This document shows positions 36,303 through 44,293 of a DNA stretch of 64,000 nucleotides, piece after piece. Numbering within the stretch: position 1 is the stretch's first letter; every line of letters begins with the position of its first letter. Source of the stretch: Pseudosporangium ferrugineum (GTDB lineage Bacteria > Actinomycetota > Actinomycetes > Mycobacteriales > Micromonosporaceae); assembly GCF_003002065.1 (NCBI RefSeq), contig NZ_PVZG01000002.1, forward strand, positions 1-64,000, read 5' to 3'. The position numbers and the translations under genes were made by a program. Under the pieces are notes generated by a model. It saw only the letters and a program-made list of their open reading frames with translations. It was not told the origin of the DNA and did not search any database.

Positions 36303-37738
36303 CCGGGAACTACGACGTGGTGGTGGTCGGCGGCGGGCCGGCGGGGTCGACCGCGGCCACCGTGGTCGCGATGCGCGGCCACCGGGTGCTGCTGCTGGAG
36401 AAGCAGACGTTCCCGCGGTACCAGATCGGCGAGTCGCTGCTGCCGTCCACAGTGCACGGACTCTGCCGCATCCTCGGCGTCGCGGACGAGGTGGCGGCGG
36501 CCGGCTTCACCCTGAAACGCGGCGGCACGTTCCGCTGGGGCCGCAACCCGGAGCCGTGGCAGTTCTCCTTCGCCATGTCGCCGCGGCTGCCCGATCCCAC
36601 CTCCACCGCCTTCCAGGTGGAGCGCTCGAAGTTCGACGAGATCCTGCTGCGCAACGCCGCCCGCCGGGGCGTCACCGTCCGCGAGGGGTGTGCGGTCCGC
36701 GGCGTCGTCGAGCGGGACGGCCGGGTGGGCGGCGTCGAGTACGACGACCCGGACGGCACCCGGCACACCGTGCACGCCCGGTACGTGATCGACGCGTCCG
36801 GCAACACCAGCCGCCTGCACGGCCGGGTCGGTGGCTCGCGGGTCTACTCCGATTTCTTCCGCAACCTGGCCGTGTTCGGCTACTTCGCCGGCGGCGCCCG
36901 GCTGCCCGAACCGCACGCCGGCAACATCTTCTGCGCGGCGTTCGACGCCGGCTGGATCTGGTACATCCCGTTGCGCGACGACCTGACCAGCGTCGGCGCC
37001 GTCATCGGACCGGAGCACCGGGCCGAGGTGCAGCGCGACCCCCGGGCCGCCTGGCGCGCGATGATCGACGCCTGCCCGGAGGTCCGCACCAAGCTGGGCG
37101 GCGTGCCCACCGCCACCGAGGCGCCGTACGACCAGGTGCGCGTCCGCAAGGACTACTCCTACTGGAAGCGGTCGTTCACCGCGTCCGGCATGGTGCTGGC
37201 CGGCGACGCCGCCTGCTTCGTCGACCCGGTGCTCTCCTCCGGCGTGCACCTGGCCACGTACGGGGCGCTGCTCGCCGCCCGCTCGATCAACGCGGTGCTG
37301 GACGGCGCGGTGCCCGAGGACCGCAGCCTCGCCGAGTTCGAGGCCCGGTACCGCCGCGAGTACGGCGCGTTCTACGAGTTCCTGGTGTCCTTCTACGACA
37401 TGCAGCGCGACGAGACGTCGTACTTCTGGCAGGCGAAGCGGGTCACCTCGGTGGACGTGACCGAGACGGCCGCGTTCGCCGAGCTGGTCGGCGGCCTGCT
37501 GCCGGGCGAGGCCGGGATCGGCGTGCGGCTCGCCGGCGCCGCCGCGGACCTGGGCGGCGCGGTGGACCGGCTCGCCGGCGCCGACGACCGGTTCAACCCG
37601 CTGTACGGCTCCCGTACCGTCGGCGAGACCTTCCGGCAGGGCCGCAACCTGCAGGAGGAGGCCCTGTACGGCGCGCCCCTCGACGACCGCGGTGACGGCC
37701 TCCCGCTCGCCAAGGACGGGCTCGGTTGGACACTCTGA
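36299..37738 (+). CDS. FAD-dependent halogenase (phenol/carrier-bound substrate type)
   Basis: 479 residues. GxGxxG in VVVVGGGPAGSTAA (10-20); the halogenase signature WxWxIP at 219-224 (GWIWYIPL); Lys73 in FTLKRGGTFRWG, matching the catalytic Lys of flavin halogenases; and GDAACFVDPVLSSGVHLA near 300-320 as in CndH-like enzymes that act on phenols bound to carrier proteins. It uses FADH2, chloride (or bromide) and O2; a separate flavin reductase is needed and the flavodoxin-fold gene at 40688 is a weak candidate. Its ATG overlaps the PKS stop, a strong sign that it works on the PKS product or its carrier-bound intermediate. Confidence 0.9.
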   Translation: MTGNYDVVVVGGGPAGSTAATVVAMRGHRVLLLEKQTFPRYQIGESLLPSTVHGLCRILGVADEVAAAGFTLKRGGTFRWGRNPEPWQFSFAMSPRLPDPTSTAFQVERSKFDEILLRNAARRGVTVREGCAVRGVVERDGRVGGVEYDDPDGTRHTVHARYVIDASGNTSRLHGRVGGSRVYSDFFRNLAVFGYFAGGARLPEPHAGNIFCAAFDAGWIWYIPLRDDLTSVGAVIGPEHRAEVQRDPRAAWRAMIDACPEVRTKLGGVPTATEAPYDQVRVRKDYSYWKRSFTASGMVLAGDAACFVDPVLSSGVHLATYGALLAARSINAVLDGAVPEDRSLAEFEARYRREYGAFYEFLVSFYDMQRDETSYFWQAKRVTSVDVTETAAFAELVGGLLPGEAGIGVRLAGAAADLGGAVDRLAGADDRFNPLYGSRTVGETFRQGRNLQEEALYGAPLDDRGDGLPLAKDGLGWTL

Positions 37739-38664
37739 GCTGCCGGTTCGGCGACCCGGCCGGCGTGGCGCACCCGCTCGGCGTGATCCGCTGGACCACC
37801 GCCGCGGCCGGTCCGGCGATCCGGCACGGTGCGCCCGCCCTCGACCTGCACGTCGCCCGCGACCCCGGCGAGGCGGTCACCGAGGTGTGGACCACGAACC
37901 GGCCGGTGACCTCGGGCGTACGGGACGACATCGCGTACGGCCACGACGGCCGGTACGCGTTCTGCGCGGTCTCGGTGCCGCCCGCCGCCCGGTACGCGCC
38001 CGGCGTGCAGGACGCGTACCTGCGGGCGTTCGCGCTGCTCGGCGACCTCGGCTACCCGTACGTGTTCCGGATGTGGAACGCGGTCGGCCGGATCAACGAG
38101 CCGAACGCGGACGGGCTGGAGACGTACCGCGACTTCTGCCGGGGGCGGGCGGACGCGTTCGCCCGGTCGCCGCTGCCGCCGGGGCCGCTCCCGGCCGGCA
38201 CCGGCGTCGGCGCCCGCACCGACGGCGTCGCGTTCTACCTGCTCGCCCGCCGCGAGCCGGGACACACCGCCGTGGAGAACCGCCGCCAGGTGCCGGCCTA
38301 CCGCTACCCGGTCCGCTACGGCCCGCGCCCGCCCGCGTTCGCCCGGGCCAGCCGCCTGCCCGGCGGTCCGCTGCTGGTCTCCGGCACCGCCAGCATCCTC
38401 GGCCACGAGACCGCCCACGCCGGGGACCTCGCCGCCCAGTGCCGTACGACGCTGGAGAACCTGGCCGCGCTCGCCGACCCGCGCTCGCTGCGGGCCGTCA
38501 AGGTGTACGTCCGGCACCCGGCCCACCGCGACCCGGTACGCCGCCTGCTCGGCGGCACGCTGACCGGGGACGTCGCCTACCTCACCACCGACCTGTGCCG
38601 GCGTGACCTGCTCGTGGAGGTGGAGGGGATGGCTCCGGTGCCGGTGCTGGCAGGAGCCGGGTGA
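37726..38664 (+). CDS. FkbO/Hyg5-family chorismatase
   Basis: 312 residues starting at TTG 37726, inside the 3' end of the halogenase gene. Conserved family blocks are FRMWNAVGRINEPNADGLETY, FYLLARREPGHTAVENRRQ, SGTASILGHETAHAGD and a C-terminal LLVEVEGMAPV. Chorismatases split chorismate to pyruvate and either 3,4-dihydroxycyclohexadiene carboxylate (FkbO type) or 3-hydroxybenzoate (Hyg5 type); I cannot tell which from memory of the subtype residues. In FK506, rapamycin and hygromycin loci this enzyme makes the PKS starter, and here it is in the same operon as a PKS with an AMP-ligase loading domain. The last 83 bases overlap the convergent hydroxylase gene. Confidence 0.88.
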   Translation: MDTLSCRFGDPAGVAHPLGVIRWTTAAAGPAIRHGAPALDLHVARDPGEAVTEVWTTNRPVTSGVRDDIAYGHDGRYAFCAVSVPPAARYAPGVQDAYLRAFALLGDLGYPYVFRMWNAVGRINEPNADGLETYRDFCRGRADAFARSPLPPGPLPAGTGVGARTDGVAFYLLARREPGHTAVENRRQVPAYRYPVRYGPRPPAFARASRLPGGPLLVSGTASILGHETAHAGDLAAQCRTTLENLAALADPRSLRAVKVYVRHPAHRDPVRRLLGGTLTGDVAYLTTDLCRRDLLVEVEGMAPVPVLAGAG

Positions 38665-40240
38665 GGAAGCTCCGGCAGGCGCCGGCGTCGATCTCGTCGG
38701 ACCGCCACGCGACGTACCCGTCGGGGCGGATCACGAACAGCGCCTGCGCGTCGTCGCGGACCAGGCCGTAGCGTTCGAACACCTCGACGCAGTCGACGGG
38801 CTCGACCCGAGGGTCCCGGCGGCACGCCACCCGGCCGACGAGGTGGGCGACGATCCCGCCGCCGAGCGCCTCGATGCCGCGCAGGCCGGCGGTGAGCCCG
38901 GCAGCCTCCTCGTCGCCGAGCGGCTTGCGCGACAACGCCACGACGCGCAGCCGGTAACCGGCCAGCAGGTCGAACATGGACCGGCCGGTGCTGAGCCGCG
39001 CGTCCGGCGCCCGCCCGCCCGCGTGCGGTCCCGCCGCCGAGCGGATCACCCCGTCGGCGGCGAACGGCCCCGGCGGGTAGGCCAGCCCGGTCTGCGACAG
39101 GCGCCGGAACGCCTTGCGGTGCGGCAGCGGCGCCGCGCTCATCCGGCCGATGAGGAACGGCCCGAGCAGGTCCCGCAGCCGTCCCCGCCAACCGGGCAGG
39201 TTCGCCGCGACCCGGTAGAGCCGGTCGGTGAAGCGCAGCAGTTCCACCCCGACCGGGTGCCGTTCGTCGTGGTAGCTGTCCAGCAGCGCGTCGCCGGCGC
39301 CGGCGTGCAGCACCGCCGCGAGCTTCCACGCCAGGTTCGCCGCGTCCTGCAACCCGGTGTTCATGCCCTGCCCGCCGGCCGGGGAGTGGATGTGCGCGGC
39401 GTCGCCGGCCAGGAACGCCCGCCCGGCGCGGTAGCGGTCGACGTGGCGCAGGTGGGCCTGGTAGCGCGTCGTCCACACCGGATCGGAGAGCGTCACCGGG
39501 ACCCGCATCGCCAGTCGCAGCTCCGTCTGGAGCTCGTCGAGCGTCACGGGCCCGGAGCCGCCGGACGGGTCGGTGGTCATGACGCGGGAGCGGGCGGCGC
39601 CGTCCAGCGGCAGGAACAGTCCGATCCGGCCGCCGTTCATGAAGATGCGGAACCGGGTGTGGTCGAAGGGCCAGTCCACGCGGCAGTCGGCGAGCAGGAA
39701 GCGCTGGGCGTACCCGTCGCCCTCGAAGCTCAGGCCGAGCTGCTTGCGGACCGTGCTGTGCGCGCCGTCCGCGCCGACGAGGTAGCGGCAGGTGACGTCG
39801 CCGGTGCTCAGCCGGGCCCGCACGGACGTGTCGTCCTGGGTGAACGACTCGAGCCGGGTGCCGCGCTCGACGGTGACCCCGTGCCCGGCCAGGTCGTCGA
39901 GCAGCACCTGTTCGACCTCGTTCTGCGGCGCCATCAGGATGAACTGGTACGGCGTGTCCCCGGCCCGCGCCCGATCGAAGTCGAGCCCGCCCACCGGCCG
40001 GCCCCTGATGTGGAAGGTGATCCCGGTATTGATCACCCCGCGGGCGAGAAGCTCGTCCGCAAGTCCCACTGAGCGGAACAGTTCGACCGTACGGGCCTGG
40101 ACGGCGAACGCCCGCGACTCGGTGGCCGGCCCGGCACCGGCGTCGACGACACGCACGGTGACGCCCTGCCGCGCCAGCAGGGCGGCGGTCATCAGCCCGC
40201 TCGGCCCGGCGCCGGCGACCAGCACCTCACAGGAGGTCAC
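38582..40240 (-). CDS. aromatic-ring hydroxylase of the MhpA/PheA type
   Basis: 552 residues from GTG 40240. FAD site LVAGAGPSGLMTAALLA (6-20), DG motif LVGADGAHSTVRK near 155, GD motif FLAGDAAHIHSPAGGQGMN near 275-295 and a C-terminal thioredoxin-like domain (from about 430) as in phenol hydroxylase, MhpA and polyketide hydroxylases. MhpA hydroxylates 3-(3-hydroxyphenyl)propionate and 3-hydroxycinnamate, the same skeleton the adjacent PKS would make from a 3-hydroxybenzoate starter plus one malonate, so ring hydroxylation of that product is a sensible guess. It follows the ABM gene on the same strand, and its 3' end lies inside the chorismatase gene. Confidence 0.88.
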   Translation of the reverse strand: MTSCEVLVAGAGPSGLMTAALLARQGVTVRVVDAGAGPATESRAFAVQARTVELFRSVGLADELLARGVINTGITFHIRGRPVGGLDFDRARAGDTPYQFILMAPQNEVEQVLLDDLAGHGVTVERGTRLESFTQDDTSVRARLSTGDVTCRYLVGADGAHSTVRKQLGLSFEGDGYAQRFLLADCRVDWPFDHTRFRIFMNGGRIGLFLPLDGAARSRVMTTDPSGGSGPVTLDELQTELRLAMRVPVTLSDPVWTTRYQAHLRHVDRYRAGRAFLAGDAAHIHSPAGGQGMNTGLQDAANLAWKLAAVLHAGAGDALLDSYHDERHPVGVELLRFTDRLYRVAANLPGWRGRLRDLLGPFLIGRMSAAPLPHRKAFRRLSQTGLAYPPGPFAADGVIRSAAGPHAGGRAPDARLSTGRSMFDLLAGYRLRVVALSRKPLGDEEAAGLTAGLRGIEALGGGIVAHLVGRVACRRDPRVEPVDCVEVFERYGLVRDDAQALFVIRPDGYVAWRSDEIDAGACRSFLTRLLPAPAPEPSPPPPRAGHAGTGRW

Positions 40241-40246
40241 GGCCGG

Positions 40247-40606
40247 TCACTCCGTCCCGGCCGGGGGCGTGCTGAGCATCCGCAGGAACTGTTGCCGCAG
40301 TGGCCCCTCGACGTGCGGCCGGATCTCCGCGATGAAGTCCTGCACGTACGGCTGCGCGACATGCCGCTCGAGGTCAGCCCGGGACCGGAACACCTCGTAG
40401 ATGACGAACAGCGCCGGATCGGCCCGGTCCCGGTACACATGGAACCCGACGGCGCCCGCCTCGGCCCGCAACGGCTCCACGAGCGCCAGGATCAGCTTCT
40501 CGACCGTGGCCTCGCTGCCGGGCCTGGCCCTGGCGAAACCCAGGTGCGTGTACGGCCCGGTCTCGTCCTCGTCGGGCTCGGGAAAAGCGATGCGTTCTTC
40601 ACTCAC
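40247..40606 (-). CDS. ABM-domain (antibiotic biosynthesis monooxygenase/quinol oxidase-like) protein
   Basis: 119 residues from GTG 40606, selected because GAGGGAGG lies about six bases upstream. The ABM/YgiN fold is shown by THLGFARARPGSEATVEKL, VGFHVYRDRADPALFVIYE and ERHVAQPYVQDFI. Cofactor-free ABM enzymes oxidise quinols or anthrone-like rings. It lies six bases before the hydroxylase gene and is likely co-transcribed and coupled, which fits further oxidation of a hydroxylated aromatic product. Confidence 0.82.
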   Translation of the reverse strand: MSEERIAFPEPDEDETGPYTHLGFARARPGSEATVEKLILALVEPLRAEAGAVGFHVYRDRADPALFVIYEVFRSRADLERHVAQPYVQDFIAEIRPHVEGPLRQQFLRMLSTPPAGTE

Positions 40607-40687
40607 GGCTACCTCCCTCGGCTGGGTAACAGTCTCGTTTCCCACCGGCGTCCATTCCGAGGCCGAGTCCCGCTCAGCGGTACACCG

Positions 40688-41455
40688 TTACGCCGACCGG
40701 TGGGCGCGGGAGCCGGTCAGGCCGGGTGCCACCTCCGGGCGGAGCACGAAGCGGTCGTCGTAGTCGCCGCCGTTCCGCGGGCGATACGGGATCGGCTCGG
40801 TCGCCGGGACAGCGCGGAGGCGCTCGCGCAGTTCCTTCGCCGCGCCGGCCGCGTCCTCGGGCGTGAAGCGGTCGGTGCCCCAGAGCAGCACCGGCGGCAG
40901 GACCTTGGCGCCGCCGTAGAAGAGCATGCCGTGCTGGAGCGGGAAGAGCAGTTCGTCGACGGCTCCGTGGATGCCGCGCTCGCCGTAGAAGCCGGCCGGG
41001 CCGCCCATGGTGACCACGGCCAGCGCCCGCTTGCCGGCGAGGAATCCGTCGCCGTAGCCGCTCCATTCGCCGTCCGGGCCGCGCAGGCCGTACGCGTACC
41101 CCTGGTGCCACACCCGGTCGAACCAGCCCTTGAGGATGGCCGGCATCCCGAACCACCACAGCGGGAACTGGACGACGAGGGTGTCCGCCCGGTCGATCTT
41201 CTCCTGCTCGGCGCGGATGTCGGCGGCGACGGTGCCGGCGTGGTGGGCGTGCTTCGCGGCGTCGGCGACCCGGAACCGCTCGGCCGGGTCGTGGGCGTAC
41301 GCGGAGGCGTCGACGACGGGGTTCCAGCCCATGGCGTACAGGTCGGACACCTCGACGTGGTGTCCCTCGGCGCGCAGCGCCCGCCGGCCCTCCGCGGCGA
41401 GGAAGCCGTTCAGGGAGCGGGGTTCGGGGTGGGCCAGGATCCAGAGAACGTTCAT
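40688..41455 (-). CDS. flavodoxin-fold NAD(P)H-dependent oxidoreductase (quinone reductase-like)
   Basis: About 255 residues starting MNVLWILAHPEPRSLNG, the FMN/FAD phosphate loop of the MdaB/NQO family; VVQFPLWWFGMPAILKGWFDRV is the second hallmark. These enzymes reduce quinones with NAD(P)H in the cytosol. ATG 41455 matches where homologues start, although GGAGG lies only one base before it; ATG 41467 in frame is an alternative. First gene of the leftward set with the ABM protein and hydroxylase, so it may reduce a quinone product or supply reduced flavin. Confidence 0.82.
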   Translation of the reverse strand: MNVLWILAHPEPRSLNGFLAAEGRRALRAEGHHVEVSDLYAMGWNPVVDASAYAHDPAERFRVADAAKHAHHAGTVAADIRAEQEKIDRADTLVVQFPLWWFGMPAILKGWFDRVWHQGYAYGLRGPDGEWSGYGDGFLAGKRALAVVTMGGPAGFYGERGIHGAVDELLFPLQHGMLFYGGAKVLPPVLLWGTDRFTPEDAAGAAKELRERLRAVPATEPIPYRPRNGGDYDDRFVLRPEVAPGLTGSRAHRSA

Positions 41456-41533
41456 GCCTCCGATCATGGAAGCCGGCGACCGCCCCGGCGACCGCCCCGG
41501 CGGACAACAAGTGTCAGGATCGGGCCACGCCGC

Positions 41534-44293
41534 CTACCCGCCCACCCGGAGCAGCTCGTTCAGCCCGCTGCGCCGCCGCAGCGCCGTCTCGGCCGCCACG
41601 ACCGCGGCCACCGCGGCCAGCAGGACGACGGCGGCGACGCCCGCCTGCCACCACGGCACGGCCAGCGCCGGGTCGCCGTCCCACCCGACGAGCAGGCGCA
41701 GATCCAGCGAGTTCACGGTCAGGACGGCGAGGAGCACGCCGAGCGGTGGCCCGGCGACGGCCGCGACCGCCACCGGCGGCAGCAGTTCCCCGGCCGCCAC
41801 CCAGCGCCCGTCGCGCAGCCGCAGCCCGAGGGTGCGCAGCCGGCCCAGCGTCTGCCACCGCTGCGGGGCGCTCGCCGCCGCGGCCAGCGCCAGGCTGAGC
41901 AGGCCCAGCGCGATCAGGACGGCGGCGGTGAGCCAGGCGAGCCGCAGCAGCCCGGCCGTCAGCGGGGCCGTGCGGCGCTCCCGCAGCACGTCCGTCCGCG
42001 AGACGGTGTCGACGGCCGCGATCCCGGAGACGGCCCGGGCGGCTCCCGGCCCGGTGACCCAGATGGTGTCGGGCACGACGGGTATGCCGGCGGCGGTGAG
42101 CGCCGCCGCGTCCACCACGATCGTGTCGCCGGTGTCGCCGATCGCCGGTGCCTCGCCGACCGCGGTGAGGGGCACGGCCGGCATGTCCTCGCGGGGCAGG
42201 GCCAGCCGCGTCCCGGGGCGCATGCTGCCGTCGGCCGAGCGCACCAGCACCGGCACGTCACCCGCGGCCCGGCCGGCGAGCCCGGCCAGGGCGGGCGTGT
42301 CCGGCAGCGGGGTGGTGGAGAGCAGCCTCCGGTACGCCCCGGAGTCGACGATCACGAACCGGGGCGTGAGCAGCCCGGTGCCGTTCGTCACCCGCGCTCC
42401 CTCGATGACCTGGGCCGTGACGGCCTGCCGTACGCCCGGCGCCGCGGCGATGCGCCGGGCGAGGGCCGGCACGTCGACGCCCGAGGAGGGGCCGGCGTCG
42501 ACGCGGGCGTCCGCGCCGACCGTGCGCCACGCCGCGTCCGCCAGCCCGCGGTCGGCGGTGGTGCCGACGGTCAGCGCGAACGTCGCCAGCGCGGCGCAGA
42601 CCACCAGGGCGAGCAGGGGCAGGATGCGGGCCCCGGTGGCGGCGGCCTGGGCGGTGCCGAAGACCCTCATCGGGTGGCGGGACCGCAGGGCCCGGCGCAG
42701 GGCGAGGCGCAGGGCCGGGGGGAGCAGGCGGACGAGGACGAGCGCGCCGACGAGGACGCCGAGCGCCGGCGCGCTCGCGCCGAGCACCGCGGTGTCGCCC
42801 TGGCTCTTCCACGCGTCGAGCGCCCCGGCCGGCTCCGAGACCGATTCCAGAATGCCCCGCTGGTGCAACGCCACCATCGCGCCGGCCGCGGCGACGACCA
42901 CGGCGAACTCCAGCGCCGCGCGCCGCAGCAGGGCGGTGCGGTGCAGGTGGCGGCGGGCGCTCCGGTTGGCCGGTTGGCGCTTGTCGCGGGTGGCGCGGGC
43001 GGCGAGCGTGACACCGTACGCCGGACCCGCCGCGGCCGCCGCGACGACGACCGGGATCGCCCACCCCCAGGACACGCCGGGGGCCACCAGCCGGGCCAGG
43101 ACGAGCCCGAGGGCGGCGGCCGTCAGCGCGACCGCCGCCGACTCGATCAGCAGTTCCACCGCCAGATCGGTGAGCCCGGCGCCGCGCTGCCGGGCGGCGG
43201 TGAGCGCGACGGCGCGGCGGCGGGCCAGCAGGGCGGCGGCGAGCATCAGCACCAGGACCGTGCCGGCGAGGACGCTGACGAGCAGGACGGACGCCTGGGC
43301 GGTGGCCGCGTTCACCCGCGTCTGCACGTCGCTGAGCACCTTGTCGAGCTGGGTCTGCCACTGGAGGGTCTCGTCCTGGTCGGTGGCCGCGGCGGAGATC
43401 GCCTTGAGGGTCACCAGCGTGGCGGCGATCCGGCGGGCCGAGTCCGCGTCGATCCGGTCGGCGTCGGGTTCGAAGTGGATGCCGCGGTCGAGGTCGCCGC
43501 TGTCCACGGCGAGCCGGGCGTCGGGCAGCGATTCGGGCGACAGCAGGCCGCCGAGCCGGGTGATGCCGACGCCGTCCGCGCTCGACGCCGGGTTCAGCAG
43601 ACCGGGGGCCAGCCGCCAGGTCGGATCGCTGCTGTCCGTCGCCCGGAAGATGCCGCTGATCCGCACGTCACGGACGCGCCGGAACTTGTCCTTGAGCGGG
43701 ATGCGGTCGCCGGGACCCAGCTTCAGGGCCGCCGCGTCCGCCTCGGAGAGGCCGACCTGCACCGGCCACGGCGGGGAGTTCGGCCGCAGCACGAAGTCCG
43801 GGTCGGAGGCCGGCGCGGAGGACCGGGGCGGGACACCCGCGATCCAGGTGACCCGGGTGGCGCTGTGCGGGCCCCTGTCGTCGGCGAGGTACATGAACCG
43901 GAACGTGCGCAGCAGGCTGCCGTCGGTGACGTCGAGCGAGGGCCCGGTGACCACGGCGACCGGTGGCCGCAGCGCGGCCCGCAGGCCGGGGTCCAGCGCG
44001 TCGCCGGCGCGTTCGCGGAGGTAGTCGACGTCGTCGGCGATCGTGGGCACGCGGCCCCGGCCACCCTCGACGTCGTCGTAGGACCAGTGCGACTGCGACA
44101 CGATCTCGGCGTCCTGGCCGGCGCTGCGGACGGCGTCGCGGACGGCGTCGTCCGCGGTCGCCCGCAGCAGCGGCGGTGCCGCCCCGGCGAGCAGCGTGAC
44201 GGCGGTGACCACGGCGGCGACCAGCAGGAGCGGGCCGGCGTCGGCCCGCGCCCGGCCGCGGACGCTGGGCCAGTGCACGGCCGGGCGCCTCAC
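41534..44293 (-). CDS. FtsX-like ABC transporter permease (919 aa)
   Basis: About 919 residues from GTG 44293, whose GTG overlaps the TGA of the preceding permease gene. The layout is one N-terminal membrane helix near 15-35, a large extracellular MacB-like periplasmic core domain, a block of three helices near 335-425, further helices near 465-560, another extracellular part and three C-terminal helices (last one near 885-905). This is the duplicated FtsX permease pattern of MacB-type systems. It probably works with the other permease and the two ATPases encoded behind it to move lipids, peptides or natural products by mechanotransmission. Confidence 0.85.
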   Translation of the reverse strand: MRRPAVHWPSVRGRARADAGPLLLVAAVVTAVTLLAGAAPPLLRATADDAVRDAVRSAGQDAEIVSQSHWSYDDVEGGRGRVPTIADDVDYLRERAGDALDPGLRAALRPPVAVVTGPSLDVTDGSLLRTFRFMYLADDRGPHSATRVTWIAGVPPRSSAPASDPDFVLRPNSPPWPVQVGLSEADAAALKLGPGDRIPLKDKFRRVRDVRISGIFRATDSSDPTWRLAPGLLNPASSADGVGITRLGGLLSPESLPDARLAVDSGDLDRGIHFEPDADRIDADSARRIAATLVTLKAISAAATDQDETLQWQTQLDKVLSDVQTRVNAATAQASVLLVSVLAGTVLVLMLAAALLARRRAVALTAARQRGAGLTDLAVELLIESAAVALTAAALGLVLARLVAPGVSWGWAIPVVVAAAAAGPAYGVTLAARATRDKRQPANRSARRHLHRTALLRRAALEFAVVVAAAGAMVALHQRGILESVSEPAGALDAWKSQGDTAVLGASAPALGVLVGALVLVRLLPPALRLALRRALRSRHPMRVFGTAQAAATGARILPLLALVVCAALATFALTVGTTADRGLADAAWRTVGADARVDAGPSSGVDVPALARRIAAAPGVRQAVTAQVIEGARVTNGTGLLTPRFVIVDSGAYRRLLSTTPLPDTPALAGLAGRAAGDVPVLVRSADGSMRPGTRLALPREDMPAVPLTAVGEAPAIGDTGDTIVVDAAALTAAGIPVVPDTIWVTGPGAARAVSGIAAVDTVSRTDVLRERRTAPLTAGLLRLAWLTAAVLIALGLLSLALAAAASAPQRWQTLGRLRTLGLRLRDGRWVAAGELLPPVAVAAVAGPPLGVLLAVLTVNSLDLRLLVGWDGDPALAVPWWQAGVAAVVLLAAVAAVVAAETALRRRSGLNELLRVGG

